Shown: piece after piece, positions 15,619-24,131 of the stretch
Layout of the letters: every line of letters starts with the position of its first letter
Numbering within the stretch: position 1 is the first letter of the stretch
Source of the DNA: Candidatus Kuenenia stuttgartensis
GTDB taxonomy: Bacteria > Planctomycetota > Planctomycetia > Planctomycetales > Planctomycetaceae
Reading direction: 5' to 3'
Length of the DNA: 37,426 nt
NCBI GenBank assembly: GCA_945861465.1
Contig: CAMAVB010000047.1
Span: 1-37,426 of the forward strand
Program-made: the position numbers and the translations under genes
The notes under the pieces: model-generated
Told to the model about the DNA's origin: nothing
Databases searched by the model: none
Seen by the model: the letters and a program-made list of their open reading frames with translations, nothing else

Positions 15619-15682
15619 CTGAAATACACTCAGTTCGATGCCATTGGTTGTGCAAATCAGCGGATTGACCCGATCTGTCGCG

Positions 15683-17989
15683 TTAATCTGCACCGGCATC
15701 TTCTGCCTGTTGACGGGCCAGTTCTGATTCCAGCGTCGTTCGCAGTTCGCGAAGCCGTTCCAGGTCAATGCCGTCAGGTTGATGTTCGAGGAACCAGTTT
15801 GCGTCGTCAAGGGCGTTTGTCAGTCGCCCGGTGCGAGCCCGCATTTCCAGCCGCTTCGCGCGATACTCGGGACTCGCAGGAACAAGCATCACCAGTGTCT
15901 CAAGATAGCGTAGAACCGCTGCGTCGTCTTTTTCGCTTTCTGCCAGACCCAGCAGGTTGCCGATCATGCGTTCGCAGATCTGCGCCGACGTTTGAGGGAC
16001 TCGGAACTGAGGCAGATTCGGAAAACGAGCTTCTGTCAGTCTGGTCACCACATCCTCCTCTGAAAGTCGCTTTCCCTGTTCGAACGGATCGATCATCTGT
16101 GAATCCGTCGGCGTCGCGACCGGAGTGAACTGCACGACGAAGTGTCCCGGCAAGCCGATGCCCTGCATGTTGAGATTCAATTGACGAGCGATCTCGATGT
16201 AAAGTACGGCGAGCGTAATCGGAATTCCTTCACGGTCTTCAATCACTTCATTGATGTAACTGTTGGCGCGAGTGTAGTATTCAAATCGACTTCCGCGGAT
16301 TCCCAGTTCTTCGAACAGATATCGATCCATCGCCGCCAGTCGCGTGGCCTCATCGGCATCGTTCGGTAACGACTCACGAACGTCAGCTGCCATCTGCTGG
16401 ACGCGCCCGATGTACGTCTCCACATCCACATCCGGATTATCCATGCGCGCGATCAACAACGCCGCTCGCAGCAATGAGGCGTAGTGCGTGTCTGGCGGGG
16501 CATCTGCATCCCCGGTGCCAGCGATACCTGGTAAATTGGCAAGCTCGGCACGGATCGCGGATTCATGAACTTCAACCCCCAGTTGTCGCAATTGTCGGAC
16601 TTTCTTCTCCATGCGGTCGGCTTCTGCAGATAACCCTGTTTCCGCCTGTTCACTGAATGGCAAGAGCTTCGTCACCGCGTCAGCGCCGGACGGATGATTC
16701 GGACTGATGCTGGAAACGACGTCGGCGATGGCACGTTGAGCGTCATCGGACGGCGGTTTCGGCAGCAGGTCTGCTCCGGTCTGAAATCGGCGAAACTCTG
16801 CCGGCGTGCCTCGAAAGGCCGCCAGTCCGATGGAGCCATGCGGAAGCGCGTTGTCGCGAGATTCGATGACTTTTCTGCCATTCAGAAAACATTCAAAATG
16901 ATTCTCGTGGATTCGCACGATGAGTGTGTTCCAGTCCTGCGGTCGATACGCAGCATGTGGTTCGTTGTGCAGAATCGTCCATGAGCCGACATCGGGGCCA
17001 TCGAAATGCGTAAGCCGCATGTTGCCGGCGCTGGGATAGAAGCCGTAGTGTCGATCACCGCCGTCGGAATGAAAGATCAGCCCTGCTGCGCCTTCTTCGT
17101 CGCCGAGCTTCACGTCAACTTTCAGATCAAATGGAAACTCCGGACGCGGGCTTTTTCGCACGCACAGGGTTCGACCGCCGAACGACGTACCTGCACCGTT
17201 GACAATAATTCTGGCAGAGCGCTGTTTCCATTCCGCCCCGAACACAGGCGTCCAGAGACGAGCATCCAGCGCGCCGATCGTTTTCCAGCGGGCCAACGGC
17301 ACGGGGTTTGGTTTGTCGATCAGTTGCCGAATGAGCTTTGCAGGCAGCGCGTAGCCGACGCTGTCCTGCACAGTCGATTTCATTGTGACCAATCCGACAA
17401 CCTGACCGTCCGTCGTGAGCACGGGACCGCCGCTGTTGCCAGGTTCGATGGGCATCGCCAGTTCCAGCATGCCAATCCCGTCCATCTCATAGACGCCGGA
17501 ATACGAACCGCTGGCCATCTGATTGCGTTTGCCTCGCGGGTGTCCTAACGCAACCAGGAGGCTTTTCTCAACGGTGTCTTCGAGAGCAAGCTGCAACGGT
17601 TGCAGGGATGTATTGTCGATTCGAATAATGGCCAGATCCAGCTGACTGGACGACGCAAAGACCTCCACGACAGGGGCAGTACTGCCATCGGGCAGTTCAA
17701 CCACAAAGTCGCGGCCATCGCCGATCACGTGCCTCGCGGTGGCAATGAGTCCGGGCTGATCGACGGCAAAGCCAGCGCCGAAACCCGACTCATCACCTGA
17801 GCGATTTGTGGCCCGGACGACGACCAGCGATTTGAGAACCCGGTCGGCAAGCGCCCGCTGAGCTTGTTCTGTGTCACGATCCGTATCTTCCGGCGCTGTT
17901 TGCGCGCCACATTTTGTCGCGTGGCTGACGAGGATTGCCAGGAGGAGCAATCGCCCCATGCACGACCGGGATTTCAGTTCAGCACTCAC
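15683..17989 (-). CDS. Exported trypsin-like protease / LamG-like / SirB1 transglutaminase-like fusion
   Basis: The product is 768 residues in three parts. After a signal peptide (MGRLLLLAILVSHATKCGAQ), residues about 45-225 are an HtrA-like serine protease domain: His87 in IATARHVIG, Asp118 in QLDLAII, Ser186 in PGNSGGPV. Residues about 235-405 resemble the LamG/3-keto-disaccharide hydrolase (DUF1080) jelly roll (EGAAGLIFHSDGGDRHYGFY; HFECFLNGRKVIES). Residues about 500-690 are a SirB1/Transglut_core2 domain (RANSYINEVIEDREGIPITL, IGLPGHFVV), and a helical tail follows. HtrA-type PDZ domains are absent. The start is GTG at 17989 with GGAG 7 bases upstream. The combination suggests a periplasmic or surface protein handling peptide- or sugar-bearing substrates, but no target can be named. 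All three catalytic residues of the protease are present. Confidence 0.87.
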   Translation of the reverse strand: MSAELKSRSCMGRLLLLAILVSHATKCGAQTAPEDTDRDTEQAQRALADRVLKSLVVVRATNRSGDESGFGAGFAVDQPGLIATARHVIGDGRDFVVELPDGSTAPVVEVFASSSQLDLAIIRIDNTSLQPLQLALEDTVEKSLLVALGHPRGKRNQMASGSYSGVYEMDGIGMLELAMPIEPGNSGGPVLTTDGQVVGLVTMKSTVQDSVGYALPAKLIRQLIDKPNPVPLARWKTIGALDARLWTPVFGAEWKQRSARIIVNGAGTSFGGRTLCVRKSPRPEFPFDLKVDVKLGDEEGAAGLIFHSDGGDRHYGFYPSAGNMRLTHFDGPDVGSWTILHNEPHAAYRPQDWNTLIVRIHENHFECFLNGRKVIESRDNALPHGSIGLAAFRGTPAEFRRFQTGADLLPKPPSDDAQRAIADVVSSISPNHPSGADAVTKLLPFSEQAETGLSAEADRMEKKVRQLRQLGVEVHESAIRAELANLPGIAGTGDADAPPDTHYASLLRAALLIARMDNPDVDVETYIGRVQQMAADVRESLPNDADEATRLAAMDRYLFEELGIRGSRFEYYTRANSYINEVIEDREGIPITLAVLYIEIARQLNLNMQGIGLPGHFVVQFTPVATPTDSQMIDPFEQGKRLSEEDVVTRLTEARFPNLPQFRVPQTSAQICERMIGNLLGLAESEKDDAAVLRYLETLVMLVPASPEYRAKRLEMRARTGRLTNALDDANWFLEHQPDGIDLERLRELRTTLESELARQQAEDAGAD

Positions 17990-18007
17990 GGGAATTCTCC
18001 GGGTTCT

Positions 18008-18113
18008 CGATTTCTTCTGTCTATCGGCCGGAACGCATTAGCGTCCGGTTTGCTCAAAAATACTTGGAAAACCGGGTGCTAACGCACTGCGGCTGATTCA
18101 GGTTGCGATCAAA
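18008..18113. repeat. Palindromic repeat family C, copy 2, overlapping the end of gatA
   Basis: It matches 3425-3526 along its length: TCGATTTCTTCT, then GGCCGGAACGCATTAGCGTC, then ACCGGGTGCTAACGCACTGC, then GGTTGCGATCAAA. The last block, read on the minus strand as TTTGATCGCAACCTGA, is the final codons and stop of gatA (Leu-Ile-Ala-Thr-stop), so the element overlaps the coding sequence by 16 bases. Confidence 0.85.
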
Positions 18114-19564
18114 GTTATCGGGGTTTCCAGATGCCACGTTGTCAGCAGCTGGTATTGATGAGCAACCTGCAAAAGTCGCGCTTCGTTGAGCGCCGGGGAC
18201 TGCAACTGAAGGCCGACGGGAAGTTTGTTCGCCGTCAGTCCGCAGGGCACCGAGATCCCGGGCAGACCGGCGAGGTTTGTACTGATCGTGTAAATGTCGC
18301 CAAGGTACATCGCGAGCGGATCGTCAAGCTTCTCACCCAGGCGGAATGCGGGTGTCGGAGCGACGGGGCCTGCGATCACATCGACCGTTTTGAATGCAGC
18401 AGCAAAGTCGTCGGCGATGAGACGACGAACTTTCAATGCCTTCAGATAGAACGCATCGTAGTAGCCCGCCGACAACGCATACGTCCCCAGCATGATGCGG
18501 CGTTTGACTTCTGCACCAAAACCTTCGCCCCGACTTTGGCAATACAAATCCACCAGATCATCAAACTTGCCCGCACGATGGCCGTAGTGGATCCCGTCGA
18601 ACCGGGCGAGATTGCTTGAGGCCTCGCTGCACGCAATCAGATAATACGTGGCCACAGCGTACTTTGAGTGCGGCAGTGAAACGGAATGAACTGTGGCACC
18701 TGCGGATTCGAAAACTCGTAAGGCGTCCCGCACGCGCTGTTCAACTTCCGAATCCAGTCCTTCCGCGAAATACTCATCTGCGATCCCGATCCGCACACCT
18801 TTGAGTGGCTGATCAAGAGTCGATGTCCACGCAGGTGTTTCAACATCCAGCGATGTCGAGTCGCGGCGATCGTGTCCGGCGATACATTCCAGCAACAGCG
18901 CGGCCCCGGAGACGTCGCGTGCCAGTGGACCGATCTGATCCAGAGAACTGGCATAGGCGATCAGACCGTATCTGGAAACACGACCAAAAGTGGGCTTCAT
19001 GCCAACGACGCCGCAGAAACTGGCCGGTTGCCGAATCGACCCGCCGGTGTCCGATCCAAGTGCCAGGGGGATGAGTCCCGCCGCAACCGCAACTGCCGAT
19101 CCGCCGCTGGAACCTCCGGCAGACCGCATTTGATCCCACGGATTGCGCGTCGGTCCGAAGATGGATGTTTCCGTCGATGACCCCATCGCGAATTCATCCG
19201 GATTCGTCTTCCCAACGATGACCGCATCTTCCGCCCGCAGTCGTGCCACCACATGGGCGTCATACGGAGGCCGAAAGTTCTGTAACATCCGACTGCCGCA
19301 CGTGGTCGGAAGATCTTTCTGACAGATATTATCCTTGATGCCGATCGGCAGACCTGCCAGGCGTCCAACGGGCTCTCCCGCCATTCGTCGCCGATCAATG
19401 TCGTCGGCCTGCTGCAACGCGCCATCAGCATCGACGAAGATAAAAGCGTTCAATGTACCGTTCAGCGCCGCAATGCGATCAAGGCACGACTGCGTGAGCT
19501 GCCGTGCGGAGAGTTCGCCGGAGGTCAGCTGAATAATAAGGTCATGAGTGGAAGAGAGCGTCAT
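18098..19564 (-). CDS. gatA: Asp-tRNA(Asn)/Glu-tRNA(Gln) amidotransferase subunit A
   Basis: The product is 488 residues, the usual size for GatA. Amidase-signature residues are all present: the catalytic Lys in [14 protein letters not shown], the Gly/Ser-rich loop [16 protein letters not shown] with the cis-Ser, and the nucleophile in [13 protein letters not shown]. GatA releases ammonia from glutamine and passes it to GatB for converting Glu-tRNA(Gln) or Asp-tRNA(Asn). The start at 19564 ([10 protein letters not shown]) fits family N termini; no clear ribosome-binding sequence is seen, and the frame runs to 19630. gatB and gatC are not adjacent, so the complex is encoded at scattered loci. 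The last residues come from a family C repeat. It lies 87 bases after dcd on the same strand. Confidence 0.95.
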   Translation of the reverse strand: MTLSSTHDLIIQLTSGELSARQLTQSCLDRIAALNGTLNAFIFVDADGALQQADDIDRRRMAGEPVGRLAGLPIGIKDNICQKDLPTTCGSRMLQNFRPPYDAHVVARLRAEDAVIVGKTNPDEFAMGSSTETSIFGPTRNPWDQMRSAGGSSGGSAVAVAAGLIPLALGSDTGGSIRQPASFCGVVGMKPTFGRVSRYGLIAYASSLDQIGPLARDVSGAALLLECIAGHDRRDSTSLDVETPAWTSTLDQPLKGVRIGIADEYFAEGLDSEVEQRVRDALRVFESAGATVHSVSLPHSKYAVATYYLIACSEASSNLARFDGIHYGHRAGKFDDLVDLYCQSRGEGFGAEVKRRIMLGTYALSAGYYDAFYLKALKVRRLIADDFAAAFKTVDVIAGPVAPTPAFRLGEKLDDPLAMYLGDIYTISTNLAGLPGISVPCGLTANKLPVGLQLQSPALNEARLLQVAHQYQLLTTWHLETPITLIAT

Positions 19565-19588
19565 CGTCGTTCGGTGCTGCTTTTCGTA

Positions 19589-19650
19589 GAACGAGTCTCC
19601 AGACTCGTTCAGCCAACGGGACTGTAACAATCACAAGTCTGGAGACTTGT
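19589..19650. repeat. Two hairpins between dcd and gatA
   Basis: Perfect palindromes GAACGAGTCTCCAGACTCGT plus TC (19589-19610) and ACAAGTCTGGAGACTTGT (19633-19650) share the CAAGTCT/GAGTCT-type core. They fill the gap from the dcd stop to the gatA start, where they may affect the coupling of the two genes. Confidence 0.8.
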
Positions 19651-19651
19651 C

Positions 19652-20221
19652 CTACGGCTTTTCGCCGTTTCCGAAATCCAACTTGCGCTGGCGTTCATCG
19701 CGGGCTGACAATTCGCGATACAACAGGCTGGGCTGAATGTCGGAGTTACGCTGATACTTGCCAGCCGTGTACTCTGAGATCGCACCTTCCACGGTGTGAT
19801 AGAAGATCTGGCAGACCTGAACCCCGGCATAAATTCGAACGGGCTGCACGGCCAGCATTTCCAACGTCCAGAATCCGCAGAATCCGACGTCGCCGAAACC
19901 TGCCGTGATATGCACAAACATCCCCAGCCGACCGATCGACGATCGACCTTCGAGCATCGGCACCAGGTTCCGTGTTTCGGTGTATTCCAATGTGCGACCC
20001 AGATACATCTGATTGGGTTCCAGGACAAGCCCTTCGGGAGGAATCGTAATGCGGCGATAGCGATTGGGGCGCTTCATATCGAGTACGATTTCTTCGTACA
20101 CGAGTAATTCATCGTGCAGCCGCAGGTTGTAGCTGTTGGGATTCAGTTGATCATCATTAAACGGCTCAATCCCGATGTCGCCACCCAGTCGAGTCTTAAT
20201 TTCACTGCCGCTCAGAATCAT
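19652..20221 (-). CDS. dcd: dCTP deaminase (dUTPase-fold family)
   Basis: The product is 189 residues, matching the family. Hallmarks: MILSGSEIKTRL at the start, LNPNSYNLRLHDELLVYE, LEPNQMYLGRTLEYTE, EGRSSIGRLGMFVHITAGFG, then DVGFCGFWTLEM, where the Glu of TLEM corresponds to the catalytic residue of Dcd, and YAGVQVCQIFYHTVEG. It converts dCTP to dUTP for thymidylate synthesis; the form that also hydrolyses dUTP cannot be excluded. The GFGDVGFCG variant occurs in Dcd from several non-proteobacterial phyla. The ATG at 20221 is the only reasonable start. It probably shares a transcript with gatA. Confidence 0.93.
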   Translation of the reverse strand: MILSGSEIKTRLGGDIGIEPFNDDQLNPNSYNLRLHDELLVYEEIVLDMKRPNRYRRITIPPEGLVLEPNQMYLGRTLEYTETRNLVPMLEGRSSIGRLGMFVHITAGFGDVGFCGFWTLEMLAVQPVRIYAGVQVCQIFYHTVEGAISEYTAGKYQRNSDIQPSLLYRELSARDERQRKLDFGNGEKP

Positions 20222-20382
20222 GAAGCACCTGCCGGTTCGAAACGTTCGAAATCGGCCTATCCGTTACGAGGTGGAAATTGAAGGACAACCCGCATCACGA
20301 TCGACATCGACACAATGTCAACTCCGCAGCGTACGTGACGAACGGTTTGGATTCAACTGCGTGGGGGCCCTTCACCGTAGCC

Positions 20383-20405
20383 GTAGCTTGACTCTCTGAG
20401 TCGAG
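20383..20405 (-). repeat. Short palindromic 5'-leader repeat (family S), copy upstream of dcd
   Basis: On the minus strand it reads CTCGACTCAGAGAGTCAAGC then TAC, 162 bases upstream of the dcd start and in the same sense as the copies before the SecA-like and OleB-like genes. Confidence 0.65.
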
Positions 20406-20544
20406 TAGTCCTGCAGGCTCTCCGGGGCAAAGTGGGAACTGAGGCAGGATGAGCATCCGGCGTGGCTTTTGAATTCCGGACCTGCACGCTATAGTCCCTG
20501 TTCAGCAAACGTTCAAGGATTTGTTGTCGTGAGAAGATTCCTGT

Positions 20545-20745
20545 TCATTAGCCGCAGCGTGCTAGCCCCGGTTCCTGCACTACAAACCGGGGCCAGCGGG
20601 GTGTTGAATTAGTCACTCGGATCAGGTTTTCGTTTAACGGCAAGCCGCAGGCGTCTGTTACCATGAACGCCGACGCCTGCGGCTTGCCGTTAAACGATGA
20701 AGTCAACAGACCGCTAGCGCCCTGCGGCTAATTGGGTTGCGGGCC
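20545..20745. repeat. Family C palindrome split by a family B palindrome
   Basis: A family C left half (TTAGCCGCAGCGTGCTAGCC, about 20548-20567, with an inner CCCCGGTT...AACCGGGG stem) is followed by a complete family B element at 20631-20696 (CGTTTAACGGCAAGCCGCAG and complement), and then by a family C right half (CCGCTAGCGCCCTGCGGCTA, GGGTTGCGGG). This reads as one element inserted in another. The rest of the dcd-ricT spacer (20222-20544) shows no gene apart from the family S copy. Confidence 0.7.
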
Positions 20746-20794
20746 AAGCCGGCGTCAAGGTTTGCAGTTTCAGAGAATTAAGGCAGAGGAATCC

Positions 20795-21676
20795 GTGGAA
20801 GACAACATTCAGGAACAACAACCGCAGCGATTTGTCGTCCGATACGGTGCGATGCGACTGCTCGGCGATTTTGAAACGCGTCGAGGGACAGTGTTTCGGC
20901 GCAATGAGGAAGTGGTCGTGCGTTCTGACCGAGGTGTCGAATGGGGGACCGTGCTTTGTCCGGCGACGGAACGCACGAGCGGGTATCTCGGGAACACTCG
21001 TTCGAATTCCGGACGTATCCTGCGGATCACGACCAGTGAAGATCGCCGCACTCGGTCTGAAACCGCTGAACGCGAAAAGCAGTATTTCACGCAGGCTGCT
21101 GCGATGATTTCTGAACGACTCGTCCAGATGCAGCTCATTGACATCGAACAGATTCTTGGCGGCGAACGATTAATCCTGTATTATCTGTCGGAAGGCCGCA
21201 TCGATTTTCGCGAACTTGTCAAAGACATGGCGCGACAATTCAATATGCGGATTGAAATGCGACAGATCGGGATTCGCGACGAAGCCAAGCTGCTGGCCGA
21301 TTACGGCGACTGTGGAAAACCACTGTGCTGCAACACCCACCTGCAGGAAATGCCAGCTGTCTCGATGAAAATGGCGAAACTGCAGAAAGCGACCCTGGAC
21401 CCGAATAAGATTTCAGGTCGGTGCGGGCGTCTGAAATGCTGTCTTCGGTATGAATACGACACTTACGAACAGCATCGCCGCGAACTGCCCCCCATCGGTG
21501 CCATGGTGATCACTAAGAATGGCCAGGGAAGAGTTATCGCGCAGGAACTGCTGGCCCGCAAACTCGTTGTCGTCTTTCAGGATGGCCGACGTGTGATGAC
21601 CGCAGAAAACGATATCGTCACAGTCATATCACGAGGCGGAACAACGCGACAGACAGATGATACTGACAGTGATTAA
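20795..21676 (+). CDS. ricT: RicT/YaaT-type PSP1 domain protein
   Basis: The product is 293 residues with the PSP1 C-terminal domain. The diagnostic cysteine motifs are YGDCGKPLCC and ISGRCGRLKCCLRYEYDTY, followed by PPIGAMVITKNGQGRVI. In Bacillus, YaaT (RicT) with RicA and RicF forms an iron-sulfur complex that affects RNase Y-dependent mRNA maturation; the partner genes are not in this window, so the role in this organism is inferred from family alone. The start is GTG at 20795 with GAGGA 4 bases upstream (MEDNIQEQQPQRFVVRYGA). The frame is open to a TTG at 20732, but that part lies in repeat sequence. It is followed by a Minf_1886-type gene on the same strand. Confidence 0.88.
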   Translation: MEDNIQEQQPQRFVVRYGAMRLLGDFETRRGTVFRRNEEVVVRSDRGVEWGTVLCPATERTSGYLGNTRSNSGRILRITTSEDRRTRSETAEREKQYFTQAAAMISERLVQMQLIDIEQILGGERLILYYLSEGRIDFRELVKDMARQFNMRIEMRQIGIRDEAKLLADYGDCGKPLCCNTHLQEMPAVSMKMAKLQKATLDPNKISGRCGRLKCCLRYEYDTYEQHRRELPPIGAMVITKNGQGRVIAQELLARKLVVVFQDGRRVMTAENDIVTVISRGGTTRQTDDTDSD

Positions 21677-21780
21677 AATTTGTAATAGGCTCTTTTAACT
21701 GTGAGGCAAATGCTTTAGACTCACGGTCAACTGTTAAGAAACGATGATTTTCGGCACCTTTGCCTCTCAGGACGTTTCGA

Positions 21781-22173
21781 ATGGGCTCAACCGCCAGCCA
21801 GACCCGAACAAGTACTTACCACCCCAACGCATTCAAATTCGTATACTCCGCATTAAAGTTTACGCAGGAACAATTGCGTCGTGATCGCAAGCCTGTAATT
21901 TCCAGTCACATCAGCGGACCGGAGTTGCTCGACGGACTGCGAAAACTGGCATTGCAGAATTTTGGAATGCTCAGTATCACAGTCTTGAGGCACTGGGGTG
22001 TCACATCAACCGACGACTTTGGTCACATTGTTTTCGAATTGATCGATGCCGGGGAAATGTGCCGCACTCCTCACGATCACCTGTCCGACTTCTTCGGCGT
22101 CTACGACTTCGACAAAGTTTTCCGCGAAGACTACACGTTGGACACCAGTTCGGCGTTCAACAAATCGTCGTGA
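21781..22173 (+). CDS. Minf_1886 family conserved protein
   Basis: The product is 130 residues with the features of the small conserved family called Minf_1886, found mainly in planctomycetes and verrucomicrobia: YHPNAFKFVYSALKFTQEQL, HISGPELLDGLRKLALQNFG, then VLRHWGVTSTDDFGHIVFEL. The function is unknown. I chose ATG 21781, with AGGA 8 bases upstream; a TTG at 21760 would add 7 residues. It follows ricT by 104 bases on the same strand and may be read with it; the family name is recalled, not searched. Confidence 0.8.
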   Translation: MGSTASQTRTSTYHPNAFKFVYSALKFTQEQLRRDRKPVISSHISGPELLDGLRKLALQNFGMLSITVLRHWGVTSTDDFGHIVFELIDAGEMCRTPHDHLSDFFGVYDFDKVFREDYTLDTSSAFNKSS

Positions 22174-22581
22174 GTGATTCATCATTTCCTGACGCCCCTG
22201 CGCCATCAACGCACATGCGCCTCACTCCGTAAATGCTAAGAGTTTTGTATTCGTGAGACGATTCTGGCACAGCGACAGATGTCCGCCGACTGAGCGGCGG
22301 ACCTGCGCAGGCGAACCGCTCCGTCGGCTCGCGCCAGACACGGAGGCAAAGCCAGTGATACGTCGCTCGGTTGGCACTGACTCGTTTAACCTCGTACCCA
22401 GCGGGCCGTAATTGTTCGTATTTGAAATTTGAAATTTGAAATACAAAGCGCAGGCCGTTGCCCATCGTGGCATCGCTTCACAGCAAGTGGCACACCGGAG
22501 TGTTTCTCGGTACTCTTCGTGACTTCGACTGTTTGACTTTCGACCCCAACGGCCTCCTGTCCCGATTCTGCAAGCCACTTC
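22174..22581. other. Repeat-rich spacer between the Minf_1886-type gene and rlmB-like gene
   Basis: No credible gene. It contains a short hairpin GTCCGCCGACTGAGCGGCGG (from 22281), and a family D repeat at 22385-22470. Minus-strand frames here are extensions of shadows of the methyltransferase gene. Confidence 0.55.
22385..22470. repeat. Dispersed repeat family D, copy 2
   Basis: The ends GTTTAACCTCGTACCCAGCG and GGCCGTTGCCCATCG correspond to those of 1431-1524 in the opposite orientation. The core is three ATTTGAA heptamers (22420-22440) followed by ATACAAAGCG. Confidence 0.75.
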
Positions 22582-23334
22582 ATGCTGGAACTCCGCAATC
22601 CCCATAGTATTAAAGCCGCGCTCGAAGCGCGACCGAAAGCTGTGAAACTCGTCACTGTCCATTCTGAGAACCCCGGCGAACCGTGGGATTCGGTCGTGAA
22701 ACTCGCACAGGAAAACGGCGTTCCGGTGCGTGTCGGCGAACCGGAGCAGCGCGATCACCGAGGGCAAAAGGGCGGCCAGAAAGGCGGACGCGAAACAGAA
22801 CGCACGGGGGCCGGTTCAGCGACTGTCGAACCACCGTCGCCGATTCCCCTGGAATTCCTCTGGAATACGGATGAGGCCACTACCGGATTATGGCTGGCGT
22901 TGGATCAGGTGCAGGATCCTCAGAACCTGGGTGCCATTTTTCGCCTGGCAGGATTCTTCGGCGTCCGCGGCATCGTGCTCACCAAAGATCGCAGTGCTTC
23001 GGTCAATGCGACAGTCTGTGATGTGTCTGCCGGAGGAGCCGAACACGTTCCGTTCGCGGTCATCGCAAATCTGGCGCAGGCGATCGAGAAGGCTCAGCAG
23101 AATCAGATCTGGGTCCTCGGAACGTGTGAACGAGCCGACTCAACAATCCATGCCGTGCAGCGTGATCGTAACTGGATGCTGGTGCTGGGCAATGAAGGCA
23201 CCGGTCTGCGTCGGCTGACCCGCGAACGATGCGACCAGCTGGCGTCGTTGCCTCCACTTGGCCCGATCCCGTCGCTCAATGTCGCGACCGCTGCCGCCGC
23301 GTGCCTTGCCATTCTGACGGCGCGGACGAACTGA
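22582..23334 (+). CDS. TrmH/SpoU-family RNA 2'-O-ribose methyltransferase (RlmB-like)
   Basis: The product is 250 residues. The N-terminal substrate-binding part starts LELRNPHSIKAALEARPKAV. After a low-complexity linker (about residues 50-90, rich in Gly, Lys and Arg) comes the SPOUT knot domain with its three motifs: LDQVQDPQNLGAIFRLAGFF, MLVLGNEGTGLRRLTRE and SLNVATAAAACLAIL. RlmB methylates a 23S rRNA guanosine (G2251 in E. coli); RNA specificity here is not settled. The ATG at 22582 fits the family N terminus. The DUF455 gene starts 15 bases after its stop, so they are probably one operon. Confidence 0.88.
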   Translation: MLELRNPHSIKAALEARPKAVKLVTVHSENPGEPWDSVVKLAQENGVPVRVGEPEQRDHRGQKGGQKGGRETERTGAGSATVEPPSPIPLEFLWNTDEATTGLWLALDQVQDPQNLGAIFRLAGFFGVRGIVLTKDRSASVNATVCDVSAGGAEHVPFAVIANLAQAIEKAQQNQIWVLGTCERADSTIHAVQRDRNWMLVLGNEGTGLRRLTRERCDQLASLPPLGPIPSLNVATAAAACLAILTARTN

Positions 23335-23348
23335 ACGGACAACAAGTC

Positions 23349-24131
23349 ATGGAACTTCGCGCATTCGCTGAACAAGTCCTCGGTTCAGATGAACTGACCA
23401 TCAAAATTACGCGGATCGCCGAATCGTTGACTGATGCCGCGCCGGGCGATGCGGTTCGAGTCACGCAGCCGACGCGGCCCGCGAATCTGCAGTTTGCCGA
23501 GCGCAAGCAGGCACCCGCCATGCCCAAGTCGGATGCATTGAAGGATGTCCGAAAGCGTGCCATCGCACATCATGTGATGGCCAATCATGAATTGCAGGCA
23601 CTGGAAGTCATGGCAATGGTGCTGCTGGCATTTCCCGATGCTCCGGCAGACTTTCGCATGGGACTAGCGCACGTGATGTTCGATGAGCAGCGTCATACGC
23701 GAATGCATGTTCAGCGCTGCGAAGAACTCGGAATCCGTTTTGGCGACTTTCCGGTCAACGGATGGATCTGGAAGAAGGCGCAGGACTACAGCACGACGCT
23801 GGAATATGTCGCTGGCCTGCCGTTGGTATTCGAAGGCGCGAATCTTGATCACACGGCCGAATTTGAACAGTACTTTCGCGCTGCCGGAGATCGCCGCAGT
23901 GCCGCGATCATGCGCGCCATCCATAAAGACGAAATTCGACACGTCGAATTCGGCCTGAACTGGCTGCGACGATTAAAACCAGCCGGTCTTTCCGACTGGG
24001 ATGCATGGACCGGCGCACTCCACTGGCCGATTCGCCCTTCCAAAGCACGCGGAGATTTGTTCCAGCGCGAAGCTCGCCTGGCGGCCGGATTGACGCCGGA
24101 ATTCATCGATCAGCTGGAAGCTTATCGCTGA
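23349..24131 (+). CDS. DUF455 family ferritin-like protein
   Basis: The product is 260 residues. The ferritin-like four-helix core shows paired metal-ligand motifs: NHELQALEVMAMVLLAF, FDEQRHTRMHVQRCEELG, and IHKDEIRHVEFGLNWLR, each with the E and ExxRH ligands expected of a diiron site. WIWKKAQDYSTTLEYVAGLP and LEGANLDHT-like sequence (FEGANLDHTAEF) are usual for DUF455. The biochemical function is unknown. The ATG at 23349 follows the rlmB-like stop by 15 bases; the frame extends upstream to 23229 inside that gene. The last 10 bases overlap the convergent oxidase gene. Confidence 0.88.
   Translation: MELRAFAEQVLGSDELTIKITRIAESLTDAAPGDAVRVTQPTRPANLQFAERKQAPAMPKSDALKDVRKRAIAHHVMANHELQALEVMAMVLLAFPDAPADFRMGLAHVMFDEQRHTRMHVQRCEELGIRFGDFPVNGWIWKKAQDYSTTLEYVAGLPLVFEGANLDHTAEFEQYFRAAGDRRSAAIMRAIHKDEIRHVEFGLNWLRRLKPAGLSDWDAWTGALHWPIRPSKARGDLFQREARLAAGLTPEFIDQLEAYR

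Noticed and set aside
15321-15668. Plus-strand open frame of 115 codons upstream of the TolC-type gene
   Set aside because: It translates the intergenic M2 element and the inverted repeat at 15541; the similarity to the TolC-type protein is due to the shared element, not to a gene.
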